Shown in pieces: positions 23,463 through 33,799 of a stretch of DNA of 64,000 nt. The notes beneath the pieces were generated by a model, which searched no databases, was not told the origin of the DNA, and was given only the letters and a program-made list of their open reading frames with translations. A program made the position numbers and the translations under genes. Source of the DNA: Entoloma clypeatum (Eukaryota; Basidiomycota; Agaricomycetes; Agaricales; Entolomataceae); the NCBI GenBank assembly GCA_963565915.1, contig OY751487.1:2232001-2296000 (forward strand), read 5' to 3'. Each line of letters begins with the position of its first letter. Position 1 is the first letter of the stretch.

Positions 23463-26400
23463 CTACACAATGTTTGCCATGAATTCCAACAGACCATTGA
23501 GATCACCCGCGCCATCATCATCAAACTCTTCGTCCTCAGCATCAGATTCTTGAAATGCCCCATTGACAGCGTCACCCGACACTCCAGTCCCCTCTAATGC
23601 AGTGGGCTCAACATGTGTCCCAACACCACCGATTTGTACCCCTGGCGTTCAATTCCCAGTAAAACCCGTTAATGCGTAAGTCTCAAAAATACATGCAAGA
23701 AGTACTCTGTTAACCAAACGTTGTTGTTTGATGAACTCATAGAGTTCTGTGACCAAGGCATCATTAGCGTTAGAAATTGTATCGAAAAAAAGGTTCTCGT
23801 CAAGGATCGAGGTGTGGAGCCATCGAATCTTGACATTGCACCACACAATCTCCTCCTTTGCATGCTGGAGCCATTGGTATTTTCACATGGTCTCGCGTAT
23901 GACAGGATCCGCCCAGGGCTGGTCACATATATCATCTCGTGTATCTCGAAGGTTATTAAACTCATCAAGGAAGCTATAGTGAGAAACCTTGCTCCAGTCA
24001 AGTGTGGGCCACCCAAGAGGAGCCGCAAATTGGTTGTACTGATTGACGGCATCGTGTATTGCCTTGGAGCATGTTTGTAGAGATTTGGCAATGTGAGTGC
24101 GCATGCAATAACCTGGGAACATTGTTAGAAAGTGAAATGTCCTGACAGGAGCTTACCTGTGTGGGAGAGGTTGAGATGGTGCAGCTCAAACAGCCGCTTG
24201 ATCAGGAGGTTTTGAAGTTTGTCGAGTGCTTGTTGGTATTTCTGAGTAGCTATGTACTTCATTGTCCTCTCGTATTCGGGACTCGCGGGCATCCAGCGTG
24301 AGTGAATATTCATATGATCTTCCAACTTGGCAATTTCCATCACAAGATGGTCTCGTTGCTCACGTAGATTCCGACATTCAGTGTCAGCGCGCCGCGTTGT
24401 TGACAGGTTGCTGGCATAAGACTGTTCTGGTGCAATGAAGTAATAGTCTTGAGGTGTCTGATTACAAAAAAGCGACGCAGCATCGTCGTACTTTGCACTG
24501 AGAGAAACATGAAATGAGGCCCCTGAATTGAAATTCAAAATTGAGGCTTACTCGACAGCCTTCAACTCCTCAAGAAGTTCAACATATGCAATGGCACAAA
24601 GATCTCCCTCTGACTCTTTACCGAGAGTCTCGAAATATTGATGCTCGCTAGCGATGAATGTAACAAGGTCGTTCTCAGACAGGCCTTTGAGTTGAAGAAC
24701 TTCTTGCACATCGCGGGTATTAGTCTCGATAATCTGGAGTGCTTGAAGGTAGTTAAGGTGGAGCATTGTTGTGAGGTTTTGATATTTTTCTGCATCCATT
24801 GCTGGAAGTAAAGGTCAATGAAGATTCAGTGACAATAAGCAGACATGTAGCATGTGACAGACGCAAGTGAGTTCAACACGCTAAAAACGCGCTCAACCGT
24901 TTTGAGATCTTCAATACCCATGCCTTCAATACTGTTGGGATGGTGACGAAGCTGGCAGAGGTAATTATGAGAGTAGCCATGGAATGCGTTAACGCAGCAA
25001 CAAAATTCTTGGTCGCTGAATGAGCGGGCAAGAGATGTCGAAGTGACGGTCTTGCCGAAATCACAGCCAATGTCGTAGCCAACTATATTTCGATTCCAAA
25101 ACAGCTCCAAACCCTTTGCAATCATGGAAAGGGGATACTTCGCCCTGAAATAGGGTGATCAAGAGGAACGGTATGCAATCAGAACATCAGAACGCACAGC
25201 TCACCACTCTGAACCATATCTGCAATCCACAAAACCAATCCATGATGGCAGGCGCTGGCGAATATCCCTGCCTGGAGAAAATGGCCCACATCTTCTTTTT
25301 CTCATCAGATGCAGCGGCCTTCCAATTGTCGGTGCATCCTGAGGGTGTGGTATCCAAGTCTCCGTTGGTTGGATCACCAGCTTCTTCATCAGTCTGGGCC
25401 TCATCAGTCTGGGCCTCGTCATCTCCATCATCAGTAGATTGTAAGGGGCGCCGCTTCACCTCATCTGCAAAACGATTGACAAAAGATGTTGACAGGAAGT
25501 AATTGCTGTCTTCGAAAGTACAGGTATCACTGATTCACCGGTTGTCAATGCCCTTGATGTGCTTGAGTGAATTGTTGCCATCGATAGCCCACATCCGGCG
25601 GTACCTCAAGTCAGGTTCATCTGTCAACTGTGGGAATGAGGGGGACGACTGTAAATATAGGATGGGGAGTCACCTCATATGTGCAGGGCGGACATGCGTG
25701 AAGAACCTGGTAATTTGGTGTATCCCTGCCAAGTGCCTGAGCAACTCGTTGATCCACCAGACGACGAATGGCTAGGTAAACATCAAATGTATCAGAGATC
25801 GCAGTTCAATATGTTCGTCAATACGGGATCTGTGTATTGCTTGAGGGAAGTCAGGAAGCATAGGGGGGTTACTTACAAAATAGAAGTAACAAACCATTTT
25901 AGCAAAGGCGTCTACGCTAAATGATGCACGATAGAGGCGGATGACACGAAATAACTCCAGCGTCTTCAGTGAAACAGCAAGTTGAGGGTTCTCGGGTGAA
26001 GAACCTATGTATCCAGCTCGAACGAGATCTTGAGCAGTTGATAGGGAGTTCGTGGGATGGGAAATGGAAGCAGATGTCGCGAGGGTGTAGATGTCGATGA
26101 CATTGATAGAAAAATCATAGACAGATGGCTCCTTAGCCGGTATATCAGGAGTCAGTGATGCATTTTTGCGCCAGTCGAGGTACACTTCAACAAGGGAGGT
26201 TAAAAGAGACTCCCATTTTCGGAGGAGAGTTTCGCGTCGAAGTTTCCAGGAGCGATTGTCGGTATAGTGACGGTGCTTCCACCTGCCAAAGAAAGCTCTG
26301 CTATGTCCAGAGCTACAATAAAGTTAGAACGTACGTGCTGGTAGCAATGTCGCGCTCCTGTTCTGCTTCATTCACGAGTAAGTCAGAACCAACAATGTCC

Positions 26401-26504
26401 ATCACCTCATCTTGCCATTCTTCATCATCAACAATGGGGTGAGAACCTTCTTGAATGTTATGATTGTTTAAAGCATCAATGGAAGTCGTACTCAGACCTT
26501 GCAT
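23463..26504 (-). CDS. KDZ transposase
   Basis: This intron-split gene encodes the transposase of the Kyakuja-Dileera-Zisupton superfamily, which cuts and pastes its own element. In order it shows YLDWRKNASL, LVRAGYIGSSPENPQLAVSL and FSVDAFAKMVC, then WAIDGNNSLKHIK (first catalytic-core motif). The core continues with CTDNWKAAASDEKKKMWAIF, IGYDIGCDF-type YDIGCDFG, NAFHGYSHNYLCQLRHHPNS, and EGMGIEDLKTVERVFS. The C-terminal part holds AKSLQTCSKAIHDAVNQYNQ and THPTLDWSK-like TLDWSKVSHYSFL. The tail is acidic (SDAEDEEFDDDGAGD). No CxC cysteine cluster is visible at the N-terminus. Several introns are implied. I see fewer disruptions than in the neighbouring retroelements, but I could not verify that it is intact. 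Confidence 0.8.
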
Positions 26505-26529
26505 AATGTCGTCAGATACACCCCTACTT

Positions 26530-27897
26530 GTATAGAGGGAACAGACAAACCGGTAAGATTTCGTAGATAGCGTGAATGAGATTCATCGCATTCACAGGCC
26601 AGGTCCCGAGAGTTGAGGTGTCAAACCCGATCAGTAACCACAATCGACGATGTGGCACATAATTGAGTAACACTTCTTGAGACGAGACCTTTTTTCTTGG
26701 ATTTGGGCATCGGTATGGCGAGGGCGTCATGGTGGATCTGATCCTTGGATGCAGGGGCATGCTGTGAAAGATGTTTGATGACAGCTCCGAGAGAATGGGA
26801 GGACGGGGGCGATGCACGCGAAAGACACTCCCAGCAGACTTTGATGCAGGGATGGGCCGTGAGACACTTGAACGAGGGACCTTTTGGATGAGAGGCGACG
26901 GGCGTGGGAGGCTCCGAGAGAACTTTGATGCAGGGACGGGTTGACATGAACAATGAATGATGGGAATAGACGCATGTTGCAAGAGATGGGAGGGCCTCTC
27001 ACCTGTGGAGGGATGAGGGGGGCCATGCACACGAAAGACACCACCAACAAACTGTGACACAGAGACAGGCTGTGAGACACATAGACAAAAGACCAGGGGA
27101 CCCGATGCTGTTGGATGATTGCTGACAGGGGACAGGTGTGAGATACTCCGAGAGACACACGTCGTGATGTGTCCAAGGGACTTTCATTGGACTTTCACAC
27201 CCTTTCCTTGGCGCGATGGCACAACACTATGACGTGGGAGGGCAGAGTTTGTTCAGGAATGTCCGGAGGGACGGATTCCCGAGGGAGCGGGAGTGAGTGC
27301 ATGGGAGGGGTGATGGCAGTGGGGCGGGGGAAGGGGAAGGGGGTGTAGTAATGGGCATGGGGCCAATGGACAGGGCGTGGGAGCCGATTCGATGGATGCG
27401 AGGATGGATGGCAGCACGAAGGAGGGTGTGGAAGTTGGTTTGACAGGATGACAATCGGGAGGCGGGACGATGATTGGAATTGGTTTTGATCAAGGAAACG
27501 GTTCAAGGCAGCAGGCACGAAGGCAACGGAGAGGGCATGGAGGACAGATGACAGTGTGGAGGAGGGTGTGGAGGAGGGCTGATGGTGGGATGACGGTTGG
27601 CAGCGACTTTGATGTGAGGAAAGGGTCCTGGGAGTCGGTCTGATGGGCAGGGCGATGATTGGCATTGATGACAATGACAGAGGTCAGCACGGAACAGTTG
27701 ATGATGATATGATGGGAGAGATCAAGAATAGATCACACCCTTTTACGATTGACTGTGTTTTTTCATGAAGTAAAAATCAGGATTATTTCATGAATTATTG
27801 GCACTTAGTGGGGGAAAGCAAAATCCAGGCCTGTAGACCTGCAAAGGGGGGGTACTGTGGCAGTCCTATGATACCATCAGATTGTGATGTCGAGGTG
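26530..27897. repeat. Right long inverted arm of the KDZ element
   Basis: This is the inverted match of 18567-20340 without the solo LTR. It contains the same modules, for example AACTTTGATGCAGGGACGGG on this strand, and ends GATGTCGAGGTG at 27897. The arms are long for a DNA transposon of this size and do not encode anything convincing. Confidence 0.8.
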
Positions 27898-27905
27898 CAC
27901 CAGCA

Positions 27906-29297
27906 ATATCCCTGTCACGAAATCAGATATCTTCACCCAAGTCCACTGAGACATCCTCATGCATCCTCGGCACACGCCAAGAACCCCTCAAACTCCCATC
28001 AGCAACGATCAGCAACATTCAGGGCCCATCGGCCCACATCCGCCACGTCGTTCGCAACACTGAGCAATGTCCAGGCGCGCTCCCACGCGCCTGCCACAAG
28101 TCCCCCCCCGTCCTCCCCTGACCCCTCCCCTTTCCCCATGCCTCCCATGCCTCGGACTTCATGCTCCCATCCTCCTATGAGTATATATACACTAAGGGAG
28201 GTATATATTGTCTCCTATAGCCCTCTACATACATCTACCAACAACACCCACACCCTCCCCCTTGTATATACATCTGTACTATCATGTAAACTTGTTCTAA
28301 AGTATAGTATAATATACTAAGCCTGATTTACAACCAATGCCCTGAGGTAGAGATCATTAAAGAGGCTAAAAAAGCGGTCAGGAAGTGAGGAATGAGGAGG
28401 AGCACATACTTCTCCTTGGGAACTACCCTTCCCATTCCAAAGGGTTACCTTTATGTTCATTCTAGAGTATATCAAGGTATGGGGGAAGGTATATGGGCAC
28501 CCCAGCAAGGGTATAACATGGTGAAAAGACCGAAAATGTATGTACTCACCTTGGGTACAGATCATCATCTTAAGCCCACAAATTGGTCAGGGCACCTATA
28601 TAGGGCTATTCTATAGTGTAAATAGGTCTCCAAGTGTTGGTATTACAAGGTGTTCAATGGCTAGATCAGGTAGGAAAGTGTAGAAGATGAGATGTACATC
28701 AAAAATACCTATTCCTCACCTAGCATTAGTATTACATGGTAGATAAATGTATAGACACCTGTAGAGGGTGTCCTAGGTGTATATCTACCCACTGGAAAAG
28801 ACCCCAAAGGAATCCAAGCAGTGTGGAAGGTGGGAGACCTGATTCAGTCCCGAAAACACAACTGGAGAACAAGACTTGTTATGGACATACTACCATCCTG
28901 AAGTATGTATGTAGAGGGCTATAGGAGACAATATATACCTCCCTTAGTGTATATATACTCATAGGAGGATGGGGGCATGAAGTCCGAGGCATGGGAGGCA
29001 TGGGGAAAGGGGAGGGGTCGGGGGAGGACGGGGGGGGACTTGTGGCAGGCGCGTGGGAGCGCGCCTGGACGTTGCTCAGCGTTGGACGTGGCTGGGCCGA
29101 TGAATGTTGCTGATCGTTGCTGATGGGAGTTTGATGGGTTCTCGGCGTGTGCCGAGGATGCATGAGGATGTCTCAGTGGACTTGGGCGAAGACATCCGAT
29201 TTCGCGACGGGGATATTGGTGTTGGGATTTAACAGGAAGAGCCTAATCAGGCTGGGCTCCCAGCCTGATTAGGCTCGGTATGTGGGAACACTAGGTG
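27906..29297. repeat. Inverted arms and hairpin of the foldback element
   Basis: The stretch 27906-28235 and the complement of 28906-29219 are near-identical, including GTCCAGGCGCGCTCCCACGC and the tip TATATATACACTAAGGGAGG. At 29240-29275 there is a 36-bp palindrome of two 17-base arms (AGCCTAATCAGGCTGGG and complement). Its left counterpart near 18486-18536 has a longer loop. The central 28236-28905 shows no gene. Confidence 0.75.
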
Positions 29298-29312
29298 TGC
29301 CCACCCCCACTA

Positions 29313-30992
29313 ATAGTAGTGCATAGATTGACATTATACATTTTGAGAATGTCGACTGTATACTTACTCATTTATGCAGAAAACTGTTGGAAAATGTCAC
29401 TCATGTAGTGATGGCAGATAAGATAATACGAGACTGAAGGTAGTACTTAATTACAGCAAGCTTGAAGCTAAGCAGTGTCAAATGGTGGACAACGAATCGG
29501 CAGAAGAATCGAAAAACAAATTCGTGGCGAAGGAGTGGATGGTGGCAAACTACACACGGGACGGAAGGAGGATAACAGGACAGGTACGTCGAGAGATGGG
29601 AATAAATGATGCAGATATTCGAAGGTTACAATAAGTCATCGGATGGCAGATGGTTGTTGTACAGTAGTAAAGGGCTGGAAATTCGACTGGACAATGCATT
29701 GCAGTTGGACGAGTATGGAGTATGAGATGATGCAGAGATGTTGATTTGATGGTTATAAAATGCAATCAGATGAGAGGGGCGTAACTGGTTGGGAGATCGG
29801 ATCGAGATAGCGGAGATGGAATGGAAGGGCGAAGGCGAAGGTGGAAGAGTGGGAAAGTTCGAAGGATCCAACTACTTGGCTCTGAGTTCGACAGAGTTGA
29901 AAGGGAGGGTAAGAAGTACAGGACTCGAACTCGTGATTATCGTGAAGAGAGATTCAGTCGCACAACACGGGCATGAGATGGCGAAAAATGACGCGAGATG
30001 GGTTAAAGCGCGAGTGGGGAGTCAGAAGGCAAGGATGGGCAGGAGTATGGGTATCGCGAGGGGGAGGAGTCGCCCTGGATATAGTACACTTGGAAGAGGA
30101 CGTGGTTGTTGCGTGGTTCGTGGGGGGGGCAAAGGGGCTGGAGCGCAACGAAGTCTTGCGACGTCGGACGGGGCCGGGACCCGATGGACGAGAAGACCGA
30201 GAAAGGTGGGGGATCAGGGAAAGATCTGCAATATCGGACGGATTGGTGGAGAGTTGGGTTTCAGCGTCCAGAGCTGATATCCACGACAGCTGGTCAAAGG
30301 GATGTGTAGAGCGAGGGGTGGGGGTCGCTGGCCGGCTGGCTGGTGATACAGGCCGGCGGCGGGAAGCATAGGGTCTGACGCGGCGCTTAGAAGTAAATAT
30401 ACAGTTGGATTGAGATACCTGAAAGGCGAGGATGAGTTTAGAGGGGAAGAAGGATGATGTAGGCTACCGGGTATACTGACAGAGGCAGATGGAGCAAGCT
30501 GAATGGGAGAGAGGAGACGCAGTGGCGGCGTGGAACTGGAGGTGGAGGCGCGTGAAGTGTCCTTGAAGGGGAGTGAGGAGCGGCATTGGGAGGGGGAAGG
30601 GTGGGGACATACGAAAAAGAGGTCGTGGTGAATGGCGGGGCCGATGGTGGCCCTCGCTACGCGGGCTGAGCGGGGCTTGGGAGCAACAATGGAGGGCATG
30701 AGACGCAAAACGAACAGCGGACAATGGACAGAGGCTTATAAGGAGAGATTGATCATAATCGCAGACAATGGGAAAGACGCAAGGTGCGTCACACACGTCA
30801 CACTCCACCCGCTTCAACTTCCTTTGTCTCCATTCCCACGTTTGTTCGGCGCAATTTTTATTTATTTTGTAGTCGATGCAAGTAAGGTATGATAGAGTCA
30901 GGCGACGTGATGAGCGATAGTAGATGACCAGATAATACACGATGAAGGTAGAAAGAGATATACAGCAAGTAAGAAAAAAAGAGGAGCCTCGT
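29313..30992. other. Intergenic stretch downstream of Hsp90
   Basis: This 1.7-kb GC-mixed sequence holds several overlapping open frames on both strands with Pro/Ser/Arg-rich translations and no recognisable domain. A minus-strand frame starting near 30700 (MPSIVAPKPRSARVARATIG) followed by a GTATGT donor might be the first exon of a small unknown gene, but I cannot complete it. Confidence 0.35.
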
Positions 30993-33481
30993 CTAGTCAA
31001 TTTCCTCCATCGCCGACGTCGCTGCCGCCTCTACGGGCGGTGGTGGGGCATCAGCGACAGCGAGAGTTTCCTCTTCTTCTTCTTCGTCAACATCGAGCCC
31101 AAGACTAGTTATTTCACACGTCAGTTCAATCAACTTTTACAAAAAAAATAGAGATAATTCACGAGATCATGCGGTTGATGCGCTTGGCGAACGATGCCGG
31201 ATCGTCAAGGGTAAATCCAGAGGTGAGCAACGCGGTCTCAAACAACAGGTACGTCAGGTCCCGGACGGACTTGTCCGCCTTGTCTTCCGCCACCTTGCGC
31301 TTGAGTTCCTTGACGATTGGGTTTTTGGGGTTCAGTTCGAGCGTCTTCTTCGATGCCATGTACGAGGACATCGACGAATCACGGAGTGCTTGCGCCTTCA
31401 TAATGCGCTCCTAAAAGTCATACAAAAGCCCATTGTCAACTTGGTAATGCGATCAAGGAAAGAAACGAAAACAAACCATATTCGAGGACCATCCGAATTG
31501 ACCAGTAACCAATACGCAAGGAGAATCCGTGATACGGTTTGACACAACGACTTTCTCGACCTTGTCGCCGAGCGCATCCTTTACCACGGTACAAAGCTCG
31601 CTGAAGGCAGCGACCTCCGTCTCACGTGCTTGCTTCTCCTCCTCGGTCTCCTCCAGCTCAAGTCCCTCCTTTGATACGCAGACGAGCTTCTTACCCTCGA
31701 ACTCCTTGAGTTGGGTGATGGCATATTCGTCGATGGGGTCGACGAGCAGCAAGACTTCGAAGCCCTTCTTTTTAAGCACTTCAAGGAAGGGAGAGTCGCG
31801 AGTCGCAGCAAGGGATTCGCCGGTTAGATAGTAAATCGACTTTTGGATCTCGGGCATGCGAGTGATATAATCTTGCATATGTCGTTGGTCACCAACTTTG
31901 GAGAGTCCAAATAGCTACATGCAACACACCTTTCAGCGAAATTTGCTCGTCCGTCGACTTTGTCGAATAGAAACGCAGGAACTCGGCAAGCTTGCTGCGG
32001 TTTTGAGCATCTTCGTGAATGCCGAGTTTGATGTTTTTGCCAAACGCCTCATAGAACTTGGAAAAGTTGTCCTTGTCCTCACCGATCTCGTTGAGGAGTT
32101 CAAGGCACTTCTTGACGATGTTCTTGCGGATGACCTTGAGTATCTTGTTCTGCTGGAGGGTCTCGCGGGAGATGTTCAGCGGCAGATCCTCCGAGTCGAC
32201 GATACCCTTGACGAAGTTGAGATACTCAGGAATGAGGTCCTCGCAATCGTCCATGATGAAGACACGGCGGACATAGAGTTTGATGTTGTTGCGCTTCTTC
32301 TTGGATTCGAAGAGGTCGAAAGGGGCACTGGTAGAATCCTATTAGTGTATGGAAACTTTCCCATGGTGTCGACTTACCGTTTAGGAATGAAAAGGATGGC
32401 CTTGAACTCCAACTGACCTTCTACGGAGAAGTGCTTGACGGCGAGATGATCTTCCCAGTCGTTGGTCAAACTTTTGTAAAAAGAAGAGTACTCTTCAGGA
32501 GTAATATCGTTAGGGTTGCGAGTCCAGATCGGCTTCGTCTTGTTAAGCTCCTCATTGGTAGTTTCTTGCTCTTTGATCTTTTTCGTCTTTTTCTCCTTGG
32601 GCTTCTCTTCCTCGTCTTCAACTTCCTCGATCTTGGGTTTGTCCTCATCAGCGACTTCTTCTTCCTCATCCTCGACTTCCTATAAATGAACTCAGTATCG
32701 ACCATTTCGATGTGAAATATTTCGCACCTTCTCAACCTCCTTCGTCACCGCCAACTGAATGGGGTAAGAAATGAACTCCGAATGTTTCTTAACGATTTCT
32801 TTGATCTTCTTCTCTTCGATATACTCGAGTTGATCCTCCTTGAGGAAGAGGCGAATTTCGGTTCCACGGCCGAGAGGAGGGTTGACAGTGTCAGGTGTGA
32901 TTGTGAATGTACCTCCTGCAGCAGACTCCCAAATGTATTGCTCGTCGTCGTTGTGTTTGGAGATCACCTGGACGCGCTCGGCGACGAGGTAGGCAGAGTA
33001 GAAACCGACACCGAACTGACCAATCATAGAGATATCGGCGCCGGAGCTGAGTGCTTCCATGAAGCCCTAGACAAATATGCAAGCTCAGATTTGAACGATC
33101 CCAACGCAGGGGTACAAACCTTTGTGCCGGACTTGGCGATGGTACCGAGATTATTCACCATATCGGCCTTGGTCATACCAATACCGGTATCGCGGATGGA
33201 AAGAATTTTGTTCTCCTTATCGGGGACAATACGGATGTACAGCTCCTTCTCGGTATCGAGGACAGAAGGGTCGGTCAGCGACGCGTAGCGAATCTTGTCC
33301 AGGGCATCAGAAGCGTTGGAGATCAGTTCACGTAGGAAGATCTCTTTGTTGGAGTAAAAGGTATCTGGGGGAAGGGCGGTCGGTTCGGTAACAAGGATGA
33401 TGATATGATGAAAGACTTACTGATGATCAGGTCGAGCAATTGACTGATCTCAGCCTGGAATCCGAAGCTTTCTGTGGCCAT
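30993..33481 (-). CDS. HSP90: Cytosolic heat shock protein Hsp90
   Basis: This ATP-dependent chaperone works as a homodimer on kinases, receptors and transcription factors. Eight exons (33421-33481, 33120-33364, 32728-33066, 32378-32679, 31930-32327, 31477-31871, 31163-31410, 30993-31104) join in frame to 699 residues, the usual family length. The N-terminal GHKL ATPase shows [21 protein letters not shown] and [14 protein letters not shown] Glu/Lys-rich charged linker follows. The middle domain has [10 protein letters not shown] and [15 protein letters not shown]. The C-terminal dimerisation domain ends in MEEID, so the usual MEEVD tail for TPR co-chaperones has Ile for Val. No organelle signal is present. 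A perfect heat-shock element lies about 200 bp upstream. Identification is certain. Confidence 0.97.
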
Positions 33482-33631
33482 CGTTCTGGAAAGTTGAGTT
33501 AGATCGGCGGACAGACGGACGAGTAAGGACGGTGCTGACAGTTTTTGAGAAGGTGTTAGGAAAGGAGGGAGGGAAGGTTGGACTGCAGAAAACGACGCGT
33601 CCCTAGTCCTTTATGTACGTCAATTTTTCAG

Positions 33632-33696
33632 TTCTCGAAGGATCCGAAACTTGCCTTTTACGGAAACATCGAGGATGTGTGTAGAAGGTTCCAGAA
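33632..33696. promoter_or_regulatory. Heat-shock elements upstream of Hsp90
   Basis: GAAGGTTCCAGAA at 33684-33696 is a perfect three-unit heat-shock element (GAA-nn-TTC-nn-GAA). A second partial site, TTCTCGAA, is at 33632-33639. They lie 150-215 bp before the Hsp90 start codon, where the trimeric Hsf1 factor would bind. This fits heat-inducible expression. Confidence 0.75.
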
Positions 33697-33799
33697 AGAT
33701 TTACAGTAAACCTTGCAAAGCCTTACAATGCACAGACGGCACTATCATTGCTGGCGCGTACCTTGACTGGACATACCAGCGACCCGCGATGACAATGCC

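Larger units (their letters stand above)
18567..27897 (-). mobile_element. KDZ-superfamily DNA transposon with long terminal inverted repeats
   Basis: The element starts CACCTCGACATCACAATCTG and ends with the complement of the same sequence. The 8-bp target duplications differ at one base: CACTAGCA (18559-18566) and CACCAGCA (27898-27905). It is 9331 bp including a 484-bp solo LTR. The arms are long inverted repeats. Between them, on the minus strand, lie the transposase gene (23463-26504) and two accessory genes (22049-22838 and 20770-22009). It is inserted in the CACCT-ended foldback element. Confidence 0.88.
18468..29297. mobile_element. CACCT-ended foldback element (holds the KDZ element)
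   Basis: The ends are CACCTAGTGTTCCCACATAC on the left and its complement at 29278-29297. A perfect 8-bp target duplication TGCCCACC flanks it (18460-18467 and 29298-29305). Its own sequence is 18468-18558 plus 27898-29297, about 1.5 kb. The two halves are inverted copies of each other for about 420 bp, with a central unpaired part at about 28236-28905. No transposase is encoded. The first five bases, CACCT, and the 8-bp duplication are shared with the KDZ element inside it, so KDZ transposase is a plausible mobiliser. Confidence 0.8.
14270..29312. mobile_element. Outer DNA transposon with hAT-like ends, carrying an unassigned gene and nested elements
   Basis: The left terminus ACTGGGGGTGGGCAAC (from 14270) matches the complement of the right terminus GTTGCCCACCCCCACTA (ending 29312) over TGGGGGTGGGCAAC. 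The word ATAGTAGT flanks both sides (14262-14269 and 29313-29320). This is an 8-bp duplication if the left end has lost one T, otherwise 7 bp. Short GTGAC/GTCAC repeats lie inside both ends. Without the inserted elements it is about 4.2 kb: 14270-18467 plus 29306-29312. It carries the gene at 15052-18089 in plus orientation. Such ends are typical of hAT elements, but the gene does not look like a hAT transposase. Confidence 0.7.

Noticed and set aside
29905..29960. Possible tRNA B-box (GACTCGAACTCG) on the minus strand
   Set aside because: The T-arm does not pair and no acceptor stem or anticodon arm can be drawn around it.
31169..33391. Plus-strand frames opposite Hsp90 (for example 31898-32416 and 32782-33288)
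   Set aside because: They are shadows of the Hsp90 coding sequence on the other strand and show no family match.
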